Shown here: one piece after another, positions 52,191 through 61,888 of the stretch
Layout of the letters: each line of letters opens with the position of its first letter
Position numbering within the stretch: position 1 is the stretch's first letter
DNA from: JALZAQ01 sp038253885
Lineage (GTDB): Bacteria; Gemmatimonadota; Gemmatimonadetes; Gemmatimonadales; Gemmatimonadaceae
Length of the DNA stretch: 64,000 bases
Direction: 5' to 3'
Assembly (NCBI GenBank): GCA_038253885.1
Contig: JBBSGP010000012.1
Location: forward strand, 1-64,000
Translations under genes and position numbers: made by a program
Notes under the pieces: model-generated
Told to the model about the DNA's origin: nothing
The model's database searches: none
Seen by the model: only the letters and a program-made list of their open reading frames with translations

Positions 52191-54881
52191 ATGTCCGAGC
52201 ACCGCGATTCTCCATCGGCGAGCATTCCTCGCCCGCTCGCCGTGCACGTCGTCTCGCACACCCATTGGGATCGGGAGTGGTATCTCCCGGCCGGCCGTTT
52301 TCGACAGCGACTCGTCGCGCTCGTCGACGAGCTCCTGGATCATCCCCGAGCTGGGGGGCAGAGCTTTCTCCTCGATGGACAGGCGGTCATCCTCGACGAC
52401 TATCTGGCCGTTCGACCGGAGCGCCGAGGCGAGCTCGCGCGGCAGCTGCAGGACGGCTCGCTCGACGCCGGTCCGTGGTACGTGCTGTCTGACGAGCTCA
52501 TCCCCACGGGCGAAGCTCTCGTTCGCAATCTATTGGCCGGCCGCGAGACTCTTCGCAGCCTCGGAGCGGCGTCTCCGCCGGTGCTCTATTCTCCTGATGC
52601 CTTCGGACATCCGGCCGTGCTTCCCGCGATCGCCGTCGGCTTCGGGTTTGGGCTGATCATACTCTGGCGTGGCTTCGGCGGGCCGTCGTGGCCGCGCGGG
52701 GACTGTCTGCGCTGGCGCGCTCCCGATGGCGGTGAAGCTCTGCTCTATCACCTTCCGAGCGCCGGCTACGAGTATGGCTCGGGGCTGCCGGCATCGGCGG
52801 ATGCCGCGCGCCGGCGCTGGACGGTCATCCGCAAGGAGCTCGGCGAGCGCTCGGCGGTCGGAGTCGTGCTGTTGCCCAACGGCGCCGACCACCACGCGCG
52901 TCAGCCGGACATCGGTGCCGCGTTGGATTCGCTCCGGCGTGCCGCCGGGAGCGATCGGGTCGTCTCGAGCAGCCTGGGAATTTTCACGGAGGAGCTCACC
53001 AACGCCGCGCGAGCGGTCGACCTGCCGCGGATCGAGGGAGAGCTGCGAGACTCCTACGGCCACTGCTGGACGCTACAGGGCACCTTTGCGAGCCGGGCCT
53101 CCCAGAAGCGGCGCAACGCACAGGTCGAGCGGTTGCTGCTGCGTGAGGCCGAGCCCTGGAGCGCGTTGGCGTCGCGGTTCTCACTTTCCCGTCGAGCGCT
53201 CCTTCACGCCGCCTGGCGCTCGTTGCTGCTGTGCCATCCACACGACACTCTCTGCGGGTGCTCGACCGACGAAGTCGCGCGCGCCATGGATGCGCGGCTG
53301 GATGATGCCGGCTCTCAGGCCCAGGGCATCATCGAGGACGCACTGTTCGACCTGGCGGCTCACGATCGTGACGCCGCTCGCCTCGCGCCCGATCTCTGGC
53401 GAGCGGTCGTGCTGGTGCGGAATCCTGCGGCGAGACCCCGTTGGGGAGTCGCTGAAGTCGAGCTGCTCCGGCTGGCGCGGCACGTTCCCGTAGGACCCGG
53501 CTCGGCGACGGGGGGCTCGGGAGCACCGCTCCCCGACCCGCCGCCAGTGCGATTTTTTCACCAACTCCTGGACGACCGCATCCGCCACGACCGCGCAGAC
53601 TCGCCGCGGCACTATCCGATCGTCGACCTCGTGCATGAGCGACGAGCTCTGGTCTGGGTCGACCCCGTCGGCGGGTACGGGACGCTGGCCCTGCCTCTCG
53701 ACGTCGCGGTTACGGGCAGTCAGCCGCCCCGCACCGACGTCGTCCGGCCGCTCGCCTCGAGTGACGGGATCGGCAATGGTCTCCTCGACCTTCGGATCAG
53801 CGACACCGGCGTGCTCGTTCTGCGCGAGAACGCGTCCGGGCGGCGCATCACGCCAGTGCTCAGGGTGGAGGACGTGGGGGATGCCGGTGACCTCTACACG
53901 CATTCGCCCGTGCTTCCGGTCGTCGAGAGCACCCGGCCGGATCGGTCGCGCGTGAGCGCCACCGGACCGCTGCGTGGCGTGGTCCAATCATCGTGGAGCC
54001 TCGTGGTGCCAGACACGAGCAGCCGTGCCGCCCGCGCGCCTTCGGCGGCGCCGTTGGATCTCGAGGTCGCGTTCGAGATCGATGCCGGCGCCGCCTTCGT
54101 CCGGTTGCGAGTTACTGGTCACAACTTCGCCCGAGATCACCGACTTCGCCTCGTCGTGGGTACGGGAGTGCAGCGCCCATCCGTTCACGCCGATGCCGCG
54201 TTCAGCTCCCTCCGGCGTGAGCCGATCGTGGCCACGCCGGGCGACGCGTCGGTGGAGCTTCCGCCTCGCACCGCACCTCTCCATCGCCATGTCACGGTGT
54301 CCGACGATTCGCAGGGAGTGACTGTGATCTCGGATGGCCTGGCCGAATACGAGGTGCTCGCCAGCGGCGACATCGCGATCACGCTCCTCCGGGCGGTGGG
54401 AGAGCTCTCACGCCCCGACCTTCCGGAACGACCCGGGCATGCAGGGTGGCCTGTTGCCACCCCCGAAGCGCAGTCCCAGGGCCGCTTCGAGGCTGTCCTC
54501 GCCATCTACCCGCACGGGCCGCGCGACACGGAGACGATTGCGGCCATCGAGCGCGCCACTGACGACGTGCTGCTTCCGCTCGTGGGCCGTACGCTGCGCT
54601 CCGCTCTGCACGTGCCCTCACCGACCGAAGGGATCGCTCTCGAGGGAGACACGCTCGCCTTCTCCACGCTCAAGGAGAGCGAGGACGGCGAGTGGCTGGT
54701 GCTGCGATGCGTGAATCTGGCCGAGCGGGCCGCCACCGGCGTCTGGCGGCTAGGCTTCGATGCGCGCGAGGCACACTCCGCTCGCCTGGATGAGACTCCC
54801 GGGGAAGCGCTGGCGCTCGCCGGCCGGTCCGTGCCCATCGCGGTGCCGCCGCGCGGCATCTCGACCGTCCTCGTGCGCTAG
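52191..54881 (+). CDS. Glycoside hydrolase family 38 alpha-mannosidase
   Basis: 896 residues. The zinc-site motif VSHTHWDREWYL is at about 21-32 and the nucleophile Asp lies in LYSPDAFGHPAV at about 137. CHPHDTLCGCSTDEV at about 350 matches the HHDSICG-type motif of GH38. The C-terminal half is the beta-sandwich region of the family. Bacterial GH38 enzymes cleave alpha-mannosides, often in uptake loci for mannosylated sugars. No signal peptide, so cytoplasmic. It is convergent with the permease genes after 16 bases and heads the carbohydrate locus of this end of the window. Confidence 0.92.
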   Translation: MSEHRDSPSASIPRPLAVHVVSHTHWDREWYLPAGRFRQRLVALVDELLDHPRAGGQSFLLDGQAVILDDYLAVRPERRGELARQLQDGSLDAGPWYVLSDELIPTGEALVRNLLAGRETLRSLGAASPPVLYSPDAFGHPAVLPAIAVGFGFGLIILWRGFGGPSWPRGDCLRWRAPDGGEALLYHLPSAGYEYGSGLPASADAARRRWTVIRKELGERSAVGVVLLPNGADHHARQPDIGAALDSLRRAAGSDRVVSSSLGIFTEELTNAARAVDLPRIEGELRDSYGHCWTLQGTFASRASQKRRNAQVERLLLREAEPWSALASRFSLSRRALLHAAWRSLLLCHPHDTLCGCSTDEVARAMDARLDDAGSQAQGIIEDALFDLAAHDRDAARLAPDLWRAVVLVRNPAARPRWGVAEVELLRLARHVPVGPGSATGGSGAPLPDPPPVRFFHQLLDDRIRHDRADSPRHYPIVDLVHERRALVWVDPVGGYGTLALPLDVAVTGSQPPRTDVVRPLASSDGIGNGLLDLRISDTGVLVLRENASGRRITPVLRVEDVGDAGDLYTHSPVLPVVESTRPDRSRVSATGPLRGVVQSSWSLVVPDTSSRAARAPSAAPLDLEVAFEIDAGAAFVRLRVTGHNFARDHRLRLVVGTGVQRPSVHADAAFSSLRREPIVATPGDASVELPPRTAPLHRHVTVSDDSQGVTVISDGLAEYEVLASGDIAITLLRAVGELSRPDLPERPGHAGWPVATPEAQSQGRFEAVLAIYPHGPRDTETIAAIERATDDVLLPLVGRTLRSALHVPSPTEGIALEGDTLAFSTLKESEDGEWLVLRCVNLAERAATGVWRLGFDAREAHSARLDETPGEALALAGRSVPIAVPPRGISTVLVR

Positions 54882-54897
54882 TATCGCTCGAAGTTGG

Positions 54898-55764
54898 TCA
54901 CGACCGATCGCGCAGAAGCACCACGTCCTCTCCCGCGAGCCGGTCGCGCAAGGCGTCACCGAGGAGAGTGCACGCCAGAACAGTGACAACGACCGCCAGG
55001 CCGGGTGCCAGCGCGACCCACGGCGCGGTAACGATGCTGTCCCGCCCATCGGCGATCATGTTCCCCCAGCTGGGCTGCGGAGGCTGGATGCCCAGCCCGA
55101 GAAAGGACAGGCCGCTCTCCAGCAGGATAGCGCTGCCGACACCGAGCGTGATCGCCACGATCGCTGCGCCAGTCGCGTTCGGTAGAGCGTGGCGCCAGAG
55201 CACGCGCCACCCGCTCGCGCCCAGTCCGCGCGCCGATTCGATGAAGGGGAGGGCTCGCACGCCGAGTAGCTCCGCTCTCACGAGGCGGGCAACGCCCATC
55301 CATCCGGTCGCGACCAACACGGCCACGACCATCCCCGCGCCCGGCCGCCACAGAGAGGCGCACACGAGGAGAAGAATCAGGCGCGGGATCGCGAGCAGCG
55401 CATCGCTGGCGGCCATGGCCAGGCGATCCAGCACGCCGCCCCGCCACGCGGCGACAGCGCCAACGGCTATGCCGGCGCAGCCCGCGAGCAACGAGCCAGC
55501 CACGCCGACGAGCAACGAGAGGCGCGCCGCGAGCATCATGCGCACGAAGAGATCGCGCCCGAACCGATCCGTACCGAGGAGGTGGAAGCGATGCGCGACG
55601 TCGACGGACGCCGGGGGCTGGAACCGTAGCGCGAGCACGTTGCCGATCGCCCTCGGATCCGTCGGCGCTAGGGCCGGAATCGCGATGGCACCGGCAATGA
55701 GAAGGATCAGCGCGGCGGCCGACAGGCGCGACGCCCAGCGATCGCCCGAGACGAGACGTTTCAT
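54898..55764 (-). CDS. ABC transporter permease, DppC/OppC type
   Basis: 288 residues with about six membrane helices. The loop that docks the ATPase is ESARGLGASGWRVLWRHALPN, and the C-terminal region LLESGLSFLGLGIQPPQPSWG is typical of DppC. The N-terminus (HRFHLLGTDRFGRDLFVRM) is the extracytoplasmic segment usual in the family. It pairs with the preceding DppB-type gene (ATGA overlap). Dpp-type importers move peptides, nickel or oligosaccharides; here the neighbours suggest sugars. No ATPase genes follow; the convergent GH38 gene ends 16 bases away. Confidence 0.92.
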   Translation of the reverse strand: MKRLVSGDRWASRLSAAALILLIAGAIAIPALAPTDPRAIGNVLALRFQPPASVDVAHRFHLLGTDRFGRDLFVRMMLAARLSLLVGVAGSLLAGCAGIAVGAVAAWRGGVLDRLAMAASDALLAIPRLILLLVCASLWRPGAGMVVAVLVATGWMGVARLVRAELLGVRALPFIESARGLGASGWRVLWRHALPNATGAAIVAITLGVGSAILLESGLSFLGLGIQPPQPSWGNMIADGRDSIVTAPWVALAPGLAVVVTVLACTLLGDALRDRLAGEDVVLLRDRS

Positions 55765-56741
55765 CGGCGCCGCCGCGGATCGAGCAGCGGGAGAGCGACA
55801 TCACCGGCCAGATTGGCGAGGATCACGAGTGCGGCGTAGATAGTCGCCGCGCCCATCACCACGGGATAATCGCGGGCGCCGATAGCCGCCAGCATGACCC
55901 GACCCATCCCTGGCCACGCGAAGACGACCTCCACGAACACCGAGCCGGCGAGCACGCCGGGCAGAGCAAGCGCGAACAGCACGACCAGTGGGGGCCACGC
56001 ATTCCGTATCACGTGGCCAAGGTAGATTCCACGCGTCCCCAGCCCCTTGGCGCGCGCCGTCCGCACCCACGGCAGGCCTACGAGGTCGGCGACGATGGTT
56101 CGGGCGTAGCGCGCCACCCCGGCCGCGCCAACAGCGGTGAGCGTGAGCACCGGCAGGGTGGCGTGCCGGATCACATCCGCCAATGCCGCCAGTCCGACGG
56201 CTTCACCTGCCGGATCGCGTACACCGAAGGCCGGGAGCCGGAGAGCGGCAGGGAAGCCCCATGTCGCTGCGCCATACGTGAACAGAGCCACGAGTGCGAG
56301 CGCCAGCCAGTAGCTCGGCGCCGAATAGAGGGTCGTTGTGGCGATCGTGAGAGCGACGTCGAGGGACTCCCCGCGACGCACTGCCTGCAGCGTGCCAACT
56401 GCCACTCCGATCGCGAATGTGAGCAGCAGCGACGCCCCACCGAGCGCGAGCGAGAAGGGCAGAGCCTCGCCCAGCACGGTGGTCACGGGCCGGTGCTGCA
56501 CGAAGCTCTCGCCGAGATCTCCCTTGAGGATCCCCCCTGACCATCGTGCATATTGCAGCGCCAGCGGCGCATCCAGCCCGAGCTCGGCGCGGCGGCGAAC
56601 CACGTCGGCGGCGGTTGCGCCAGGAGCGATGAGCAGAGCGGCGGGGTCACCCGGCGCTGCCCGGAGGAGAGCGAAGGTGAGCGTCAACACGATCCAGAGG
56701 AGGATCGCGGATTCGGCCAGCCGTCGGGGGAGGGCGCTCAT
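55761..56741 (-). CDS. ABC transporter permease, DppB/OppB type
   Basis: About 326 residues from the ATG at 56741; the longer frame from 56864 adds a basic stretch that is not family-like. Six membrane helices; the N-terminus (AESAILLWIVLTLTFALLR) and LLRAAPGDPAALLI match DppB, and the ATPase-contact loop is RTARAKGLGTRGIYLGHVIRN. Its start lies 7 bases from the start of the divergent solute-binding gene, so promoters must lie within coding sequence. It is the first gene of a two-gene operon with the DppC-type permease. Confidence 0.9.
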   Translation of the reverse strand: MSALPRRLAESAILLWIVLTLTFALLRAAPGDPAALLIAPGATAADVVRRRAELGLDAPLALQYARWSGGILKGDLGESFVQHRPVTTVLGEALPFSLALGGASLLLTFAIGVAVGTLQAVRRGESLDVALTIATTTLYSAPSYWLALALVALFTYGAATWGFPAALRLPAFGVRDPAGEAVGLAALADVIRHATLPVLTLTAVGAAGVARYARTIVADLVGLPWVRTARAKGLGTRGIYLGHVIRNAWPPLVVLFALALPGVLAGSVFVEVVFAWPGMGRVMLAAIGARDYPVVMGAATIYAALVILANLAGDVALPLLDPRRRR

Positions 56742-56748
56742 CCTGGGG

Positions 56749-58362
56749 ATGATGAGGCAGCGCTGCCGTGCGTCAACCTCGTCCCGCGTGGGCTTGCCCG
56801 TCCTCTTGGCCGTCGGCGGAGTATTTCTCTTTGCCTGCGGCGGTGACCCTCGGTCGCCGGCCACGGTGGTGTACGCGTCGGGAGCCGACCTCGAGTCGGC
56901 GAACCCGCTGGTGACCGTGCACCCACTTTCACGGCAGGTTCAGCGTTTCGTTCTGTTCGTCACGCTCGCTCGCTACGATTCGACCCTGGCGCCGATGCCC
57001 TACGCGGCCCGCGGGTGGGATTGGTCCGCCGACCGGCGAGAGCTGACGTTTCATCTCGTGCCGGGGATCCGGTGGCACGATGGATCGCCGACGACGGCCA
57101 ACGACGCCGCCTTCACCATCGACGCGGCGCGCGATCGCGAGACGGGATATCCCCGGTTCGCCGACCTGGCCGACGTCCGAGCAGTGGATGTTTCGGACGA
57201 CACGACCCTGGTCGTGCGTTTTTCCCACGCTCAGCCAGGGTTCCCGCTCGTGCTGTGCGAGCTTCCGCTCGTCCCGGAACACCGACTGCGTCTTGTACCG
57301 CGGGCTGACATGCGCCGCGCCGCCTTCAACGAAGCGCCTGTGGGCAACGGGCCCTTTCGGTTCGCCAGCCGGCGCCCCGGCCAGCGGTGGGTCTTTGTGC
57401 GCAACGCTGATTTCCCGGTGGCGCTCGGCGGACCGCCGACCATCGAGCGCCTGGTCGTGACGGTGGTGGACGAGCCCACGACCAAGTTCGCCGGGCTCGT
57501 CTCGGGCGACCTGGACGTTGCCGGCATCTCGCCGTCGATGGCTGCTCTCGTCCGGCGTGATCGCGGGCTGCGCGTACTGGATTATCCGACGCTCCTCACC
57601 ACCGGTCTCATCTTCAATACCTCACGGCCTCCCTTCGATGACGTCCGCGTCCGTCGCGCCATCGGTCTGGCCCTCGATCGTCGCCGGATGATCGACGCCG
57701 CGATTGCCGGGTTTGGTATCCCCGCGAGCGGTCCGATTCCTCCCGATCACCCGTACGCGCGAGGGGGCAGCACCGCCCCGGACACGCGGACCGCCGACTC
57801 GCTGCTCGATGCCGCGGGCTGGCGTCGATCACCGGGCGGAGCGCGCATGCGTGCCGGCCGCCCGCTCAGCTTCGAGATGCTGACCGTCGGCAGCGGCGAC
57901 AAGGCGTTCGAGCAGCTCCTGCAGGCCGATCTGGGTGGCGTCGGCGTGCGCGCGGAGATCCGGCAGCTCGAGCTCGGAGCGTTTCTCGCGCAGGCGCGCG
58001 CGCGCGAGCGCCGGTTCGATGCACTGTTCGCGGGTATTCCCGGCGACGCATCGCTCGCGTATCTCTCGTCCATGTACGATTCGCACCTCGCGGGCGGTGT
58101 CCTCGACTACGGCGGCTTTCACACCCCTCGACTGGACACCCTGCTCGCCACCGCGCGGGTGGCCGCGGCCGACAGCACAGCGCGCAGAGCCTGGATCGCG
58201 GTCCAGGCCGAGCTCGCTGCCCAGCTTCCAGCTGTCTGGATCTACCACTCCCGCGGCGTGCAGGGGCTGTCGCGCCGACTGGGTCACGTGGTCATGGACC
58301 TGCGTGGCGAGATGGTGTCGGTGTCGCGGTGGAGCGTTGCCAGCGCTCCGGAGTCGCGGTGA
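56749..58362 (+). CDS. Family 5 extracellular solute-binding lipoprotein (Dpp/Opp type)
   Basis: About 537 residues. The N-terminus ends in a lipobox (VGGVFLFAC, Cys about 30), so it is anchored in the envelope. Family strands: GADLESANPLVTVHPL, ELTFHLVPGIRWHDGSPTTA, and GLIFNTSRPPFDDVRVRRAI at the hinge. It captures the ligand for the two divergent permeases. The ATG at 56749 or 56752 may start it; a GTG at 56788 would spoil the signal peptide. The ligand is unknown, but the lyase gene overlapping its 3' end (GTGA) points to an oligosaccharide. Confidence 0.88.
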   Translation: MMRQRCRASTSSRVGLPVLLAVGGVFLFACGGDPRSPATVVYASGADLESANPLVTVHPLSRQVQRFVLFVTLARYDSTLAPMPYAARGWDWSADRRELTFHLVPGIRWHDGSPTTANDAAFTIDAARDRETGYPRFADLADVRAVDVSDDTTLVVRFSHAQPGFPLVLCELPLVPEHRLRLVPRADMRRAAFNEAPVGNGPFRFASRRPGQRWVFVRNADFPVALGGPPTIERLVVTVVDEPTTKFAGLVSGDLDVAGISPSMAALVRRDRGLRVLDYPTLLTTGLIFNTSRPPFDDVRVRRAIGLALDRRRMIDAAIAGFGIPASGPIPPDHPYARGGSTAPDTRTADSLLDAAGWRRSPGGARMRAGRPLSFEMLTVGSGDKAFEQLLQADLGGVGVRAEIRQLELGAFLAQARARERRFDALFAGIPGDASLAYLSSMYDSHLAGGVLDYGGFHTPRLDTLLATARVAAADSTARRAWIAVQAELAAQLPAVWIYHSRGVQGLSRRLGHVVMDLRGEMVSVSRWSVASAPESR

Positions 58363-61103
58363 GCCTGCTCCTCAATCCGGCCGAGCTGAGCTCGCGCCGT
58401 GCCGCCATCGCCGGTCCACTCTCGCCCCTGGCCGACTCGTTGCGCCGCGATCTCCTTCCTGTCCTCCAGGCGGACGTGCATCCCGCCGCGGAGAAGGCGC
58501 TGCTGTCACGCGACGGAGGGCGCTGTCCGCGCGACGGGTCGCAGCTGTCATTCGACCCGTTCTCCCCTCACCTGCACCGATGTCCGACGTGCGGCGAGAG
58601 CTTTCGTGGGGCGCGACACGATCGCTGGTGGGTGATGGGGTATCAGCTCTGGCTGGCCGAGCGTGCCGTTCATGCGGCTGCGCTCGGCCAAGTCGGCTCC
58701 GATGCCGCACTGTCGCGCTTCGCCGCCGACCTGCTGCTCGAGTTCGCCGAGGCGTATCCGACATATCCCAATCAGGACAATGTGCTCGGTCCCACCCGGC
58801 TCTTCTTCAGCACCTACCTCGAGTCCATCTGGCTGCTGCAGATCTGTATCGCCCTCGACCTGCTCGAGACCGGCGGGATGTCGAGAACGTTGGGCTATCG
58901 TGTCCGCGACCGATTGATCGAGCCGAGCTCCGCGCTGATCGAGTCATACGACGAACGGATGTCCAATCGCCAGACGTGGAACAACGCGGCCCTCATTGCC
59001 GCCCACCTTCTTCTCGACCGTCCGGCCAAGGCCGAGGCGGTGATCACCGGCCCGAGCGGGCTGATCGCACAGCTCGACGAGGCGCTGCTCGCGGATGGCA
59101 GTTGGTACGAAGGGGAGAATTACCACCTGTTCGCGCATCGCGGACTCTGGTATGGGGTGACGATGGCTCAACGCGCTCAGATGGAGCTGCCGCCGGAGCT
59201 CGAGGCACGCTTCGACGAGGGATTCGCGACACCGATCGCCTCCGCGCTCCCCGACTACACTTTTCCGTCGCGGCGGGATTCACAGTACGGCGTCACGCTT
59301 CGACAATGGCGATTCGCCGAGTCGTGCGAGCTCGGACTGGCGCGACGAAGCGACCACCGTCTCCTCGGAGCATTGTGGGAGCTCTACGAGCGACCGGTCT
59401 CGACGATCGAGGAGACGGGCCGGTGGCGGTCGACCGCCGAGGCGGAGCGGAACGAGCCGCCCACGCAACTGACGCGCGCCGACCTGGGCTGGCGCTCGCT
59501 CCTGTTCGCGCGGCCGACGCTGCCGGTGCTGGCGCCACTTGTCCCGGCGTCGGTGTTGCTCGAAGGGCAGGGGTTGGCTGTCCTGCGTCGCGACGACGGA
59601 CGCGTGTACGTGGCGCTCGACTACGGACACTCCGGCGGCGGTCACGGACACCCCGATCGGCTCAATCTCATCCTGGCCAACAGCGACGACCGGTGGCTGG
59701 ATGACATGGGGACGGGATCCTATGTCGATCCCTCGCTGCACTGGTACCGCAGCACGCTCGCCCATAACGCGCCGCTGGTGAACGGAAACTCGCAATTGCG
59801 GGCGCACGGCGTGCTTCGCGCACACGACGAGCGAGAGGGAGTGAGCTGGGTGGAGGCGGAAGTGCCGCGCGACGGTATCGCGGCCGGCGTCCGGGTGAGT
59901 CGCACGCTCGTGGCCATGGACTCCTATCTCGTGGACGAGCTGCGGTGGGAGAGTGAGCAGGATGTGACCCTCGACCTTCCTTTTCACGTGGATGCGACGG
60001 TCGACGGTCTCGAGGACTGGCGCGCCGCCCCGCTCTCGGGAGGCAAGGCGGAGACAGACGGATTTGGATTCCTGCACGACACGGCCAGCGCGGCCGCCCC
60101 GTGGGAGGTGGCGGTGAATCTGGGTCTCCGCTCGGGCGGAGGCGAAGCGTGGGTTCTGTCGAGCACGGTCGCGCAGTGGTGGCGCGCTTCGGCGCCCGGC
60201 CCGCCGGGCACGGGGGCGCGAACCTTCTTCGTCGTGCGCACGCGAGGCCGCACTGGTATCATCACCACCGTCTGGAGCTGGGCGCGGCGCGTGATCTCCG
60301 CCGCATCCCGCGATGCCCTGCTGGTCGTGCGGATGTCCGATCGCGTACGCCACCATCACGCGCGGCGCTCGACCGGCTGGCACATCGACCTCTTCGACGG
60401 AAAGGAGCGTAGCAGCATCGATCTCCGTGGGCTGCGTCGCGCGCCGCCCGCGCGCCGGTACCAGCCGGCGCTGGCGGACGACGTCCCAGCCCTCCTGCAT
60501 CGGGGTTCGCCGAGCGACCCCGGCGGCCTCCGCTTTCTCCTCGGCGAGGAATCCTACCTTCGATCCGAGGACAGCTGGGAGGAGGCGGGACGACCCTCGG
60601 CCGCCGTCACCGTGCGCGCATCACGTCTCGAGCTGATCGTGGACGTCGACGTTCGGAAGACTCCGCTCGTCTTCCGGCTGGCAAACGCACCGGATCCGTC
60701 GCTCGACAATGAGCATCCGGATATTCACAGCGATGGCGTGCAGCTCTACGTCCGAGCGCCGGGATGGGCCCAGCCTGCCGGGTGGCTCGCCGTACCTGTG
60801 CCCGGCGGCTCGAGCGTACGCGTGCACGAGATCGACGGGATGCGCCAGGGCCTCCCGATCAGTGCCGCGTGGAAAGTCACGCCGACGGGTTATGCGGTGC
60901 GCTTCTTCCTCTCGCTGGCCGCGCTCGGTGGGGGCCCGGAGTACCCGCTGCTGCTCGACGTTCTGGTGAACGAGATGGGCCGTGACCGTGAGCGCCGGCG
61001 CGGACAATTGGCCATGAGCGGATCGGATGGCGGCTTCGTCTACTTGCGCGGCGACCGACACGAGCCCGAGCGCATGCTCCCCTTCCGCGTGACCGGTGAC
61101 TGA
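58359..61103 (+). CDS. Heparinase II/III-like polysaccharide lyase with CBM9-like C-terminal domain
   Basis: About 914 residues from a GTG overlapping the previous stop. An N-terminal alpha/alpha toroid contains a Cys-rich insert (RCPRDGSQLSFDP then RCPTCGESF) that could bind zinc. TWNNAALIAA and GSWYEGENYHLFAHRGLWYG are the catalytic-face helices, with Tyr and His candidates. A beta-sandwich of the heparinase II/III type follows, with YGHSGGGHGHPDRLNLIL and MGTGSYVDPSLHWYRSTLAHNA. The last about 170 residues (VFRLANAPDPSLDNEHPDIH to the end) resemble a CBM9/DOMON-like sugar-binding sandwich. Lyases of this kind split uronic-acid polymers. No signal peptide is seen, so it may act on imported oligomers. 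Confidence 0.82.
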   Translation: MSLLLNPAELSSRRAAIAGPLSPLADSLRRDLLPVLQADVHPAAEKALLSRDGGRCPRDGSQLSFDPFSPHLHRCPTCGESFRGARHDRWWVMGYQLWLAERAVHAAALGQVGSDAALSRFAADLLLEFAEAYPTYPNQDNVLGPTRLFFSTYLESIWLLQICIALDLLETGGMSRTLGYRVRDRLIEPSSALIESYDERMSNRQTWNNAALIAAHLLLDRPAKAEAVITGPSGLIAQLDEALLADGSWYEGENYHLFAHRGLWYGVTMAQRAQMELPPELEARFDEGFATPIASALPDYTFPSRRDSQYGVTLRQWRFAESCELGLARRSDHRLLGALWELYERPVSTIEETGRWRSTAEAERNEPPTQLTRADLGWRSLLFARPTLPVLAPLVPASVLLEGQGLAVLRRDDGRVYVALDYGHSGGGHGHPDRLNLILANSDDRWLDDMGTGSYVDPSLHWYRSTLAHNAPLVNGNSQLRAHGVLRAHDEREGVSWVEAEVPRDGIAAGVRVSRTLVAMDSYLVDELRWESEQDVTLDLPFHVDATVDGLEDWRAAPLSGGKAETDGFGFLHDTASAAAPWEVAVNLGLRSGGGEAWVLSSTVAQWWRASAPGPPGTGARTFFVVRTRGRTGIITTVWSWARRVISAASRDALLVVRMSDRVRHHHARRSTGWHIDLFDGKERSSIDLRGLRRAPPARRYQPALADDVPALLHRGSPSDPGGLRFLLGEESYLRSEDSWEEAGRPSAAVTVRASRLELIVDVDVRKTPLVFRLANAPDPSLDNEHPDIHSDGVQLYVRAPGWAQPAGWLAVPVPGGSSVRVHEIDGMRQGLPISAAWKVTPTGYAVRFFLSLAALGGGPEYPLLLDVLVNEMGRDRERRRGQLAMSGSDGGFVYLRGDRHEPERMLPFRVTGD

Positions 61104-61857
61104 AGCCACGACGGGACTCCTGGCGCGGGTTCACGTGGTGTTGTTCGAGCCGCAGGATCCGGTGAACATTGCCGGCACCGTGCGAGCCATGAAGAACATG
61201 GGGCTCGCGCGGCTCCGCCTCGTGAGTCCGGCGGCGTACGATCCCGAGCGCATCGAGGGAGTGGCGCACGACACGCGGGAGATCGTGGCCGGCATCGAGC
61301 ATTTCGATACGCTGGAAGAGGCGATTGCGGGTTGCGTGGGCGTCGCCGGCTTCACCGCGCGGCGGCGCTCAGCCAAGCGCGAGGTGGTCGATCCGCAGTC
61401 CGCCGCCGTCACGATGCTCGCCCGCGCCCACGATGGCCCGGTGGCGCTTCTGTTCGGCCGAGAGGACCGGGGCTTGCCGAACGACGCCCTGGATCGAGCC
61501 CATCTGGTGGTCACCATTCCGACGACAGCGCACGCGTCGCTCAACCTGGCGCAGGCGGTGTTGATCGCGCTATACGAGCTGCACCGCGCGACCCCATCGG
61601 CGACCCGCACGCTGGCGCCGCCGCGCAAGAGCGCGCCTCCGTCCACATCGGAGCACTACGAGCGGCTCTTCGCCGACAGCGAGCGGGCTCTCGCCGCCCT
61701 GGAGTTCTTCAAGACCCGCCATTCCGAGCACGTGATGCGCAGTTTGCGGTCCCTCGCCTACCGCGCCTCTCCCGACTCTCGCGAGATCACGCTGTTGCGC
61801 GCGATCGCGATCGAGGTCATGCGGACGATCGACCGACTGCAGGCAGCACGCACTTGA
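61096..61857 (+). CDS. trmJ: SPOUT RNA methyltransferase, TrmJ-like
   Basis: 253 residues from a GTG that overlaps the lyase gene by 8 bases. SPOUT knot motifs: NIAGTVRAMKNMGLARLRLV, VALLFGREDRGLPND and IPTTAHASLNLAQAV, in the order of TrmJ/TrmH proteins. The C-terminal extension (EHYERLFADSERALAALEFF to the end) matches the TrmJ tail. TrmJ methylates the 2'-O of residue 32 in tRNA using S-adenosylmethionine. It lies between sugar-metabolism genes, and its overlap with the lyase means it is expressed with them. Confidence 0.9.
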   Translation: MTEATTGLLARVHVVLFEPQDPVNIAGTVRAMKNMGLARLRLVSPAAYDPERIEGVAHDTREIVAGIEHFDTLEEAIAGCVGVAGFTARRRSAKREVVDPQSAAVTMLARAHDGPVALLFGREDRGLPNDALDRAHLVVTIPTTAHASLNLAQAVLIALYELHRATPSATRTLAPPRKSAPPSTSEHYERLFADSERALAALEFFKTRHSEHVMRSLRSLAYRASPDSREITLLRAIAIEVMRTIDRLQAART

Positions 61858-61888
61858 CGTCGTTCCTCCAGCCACCCCTTTTCGATCC

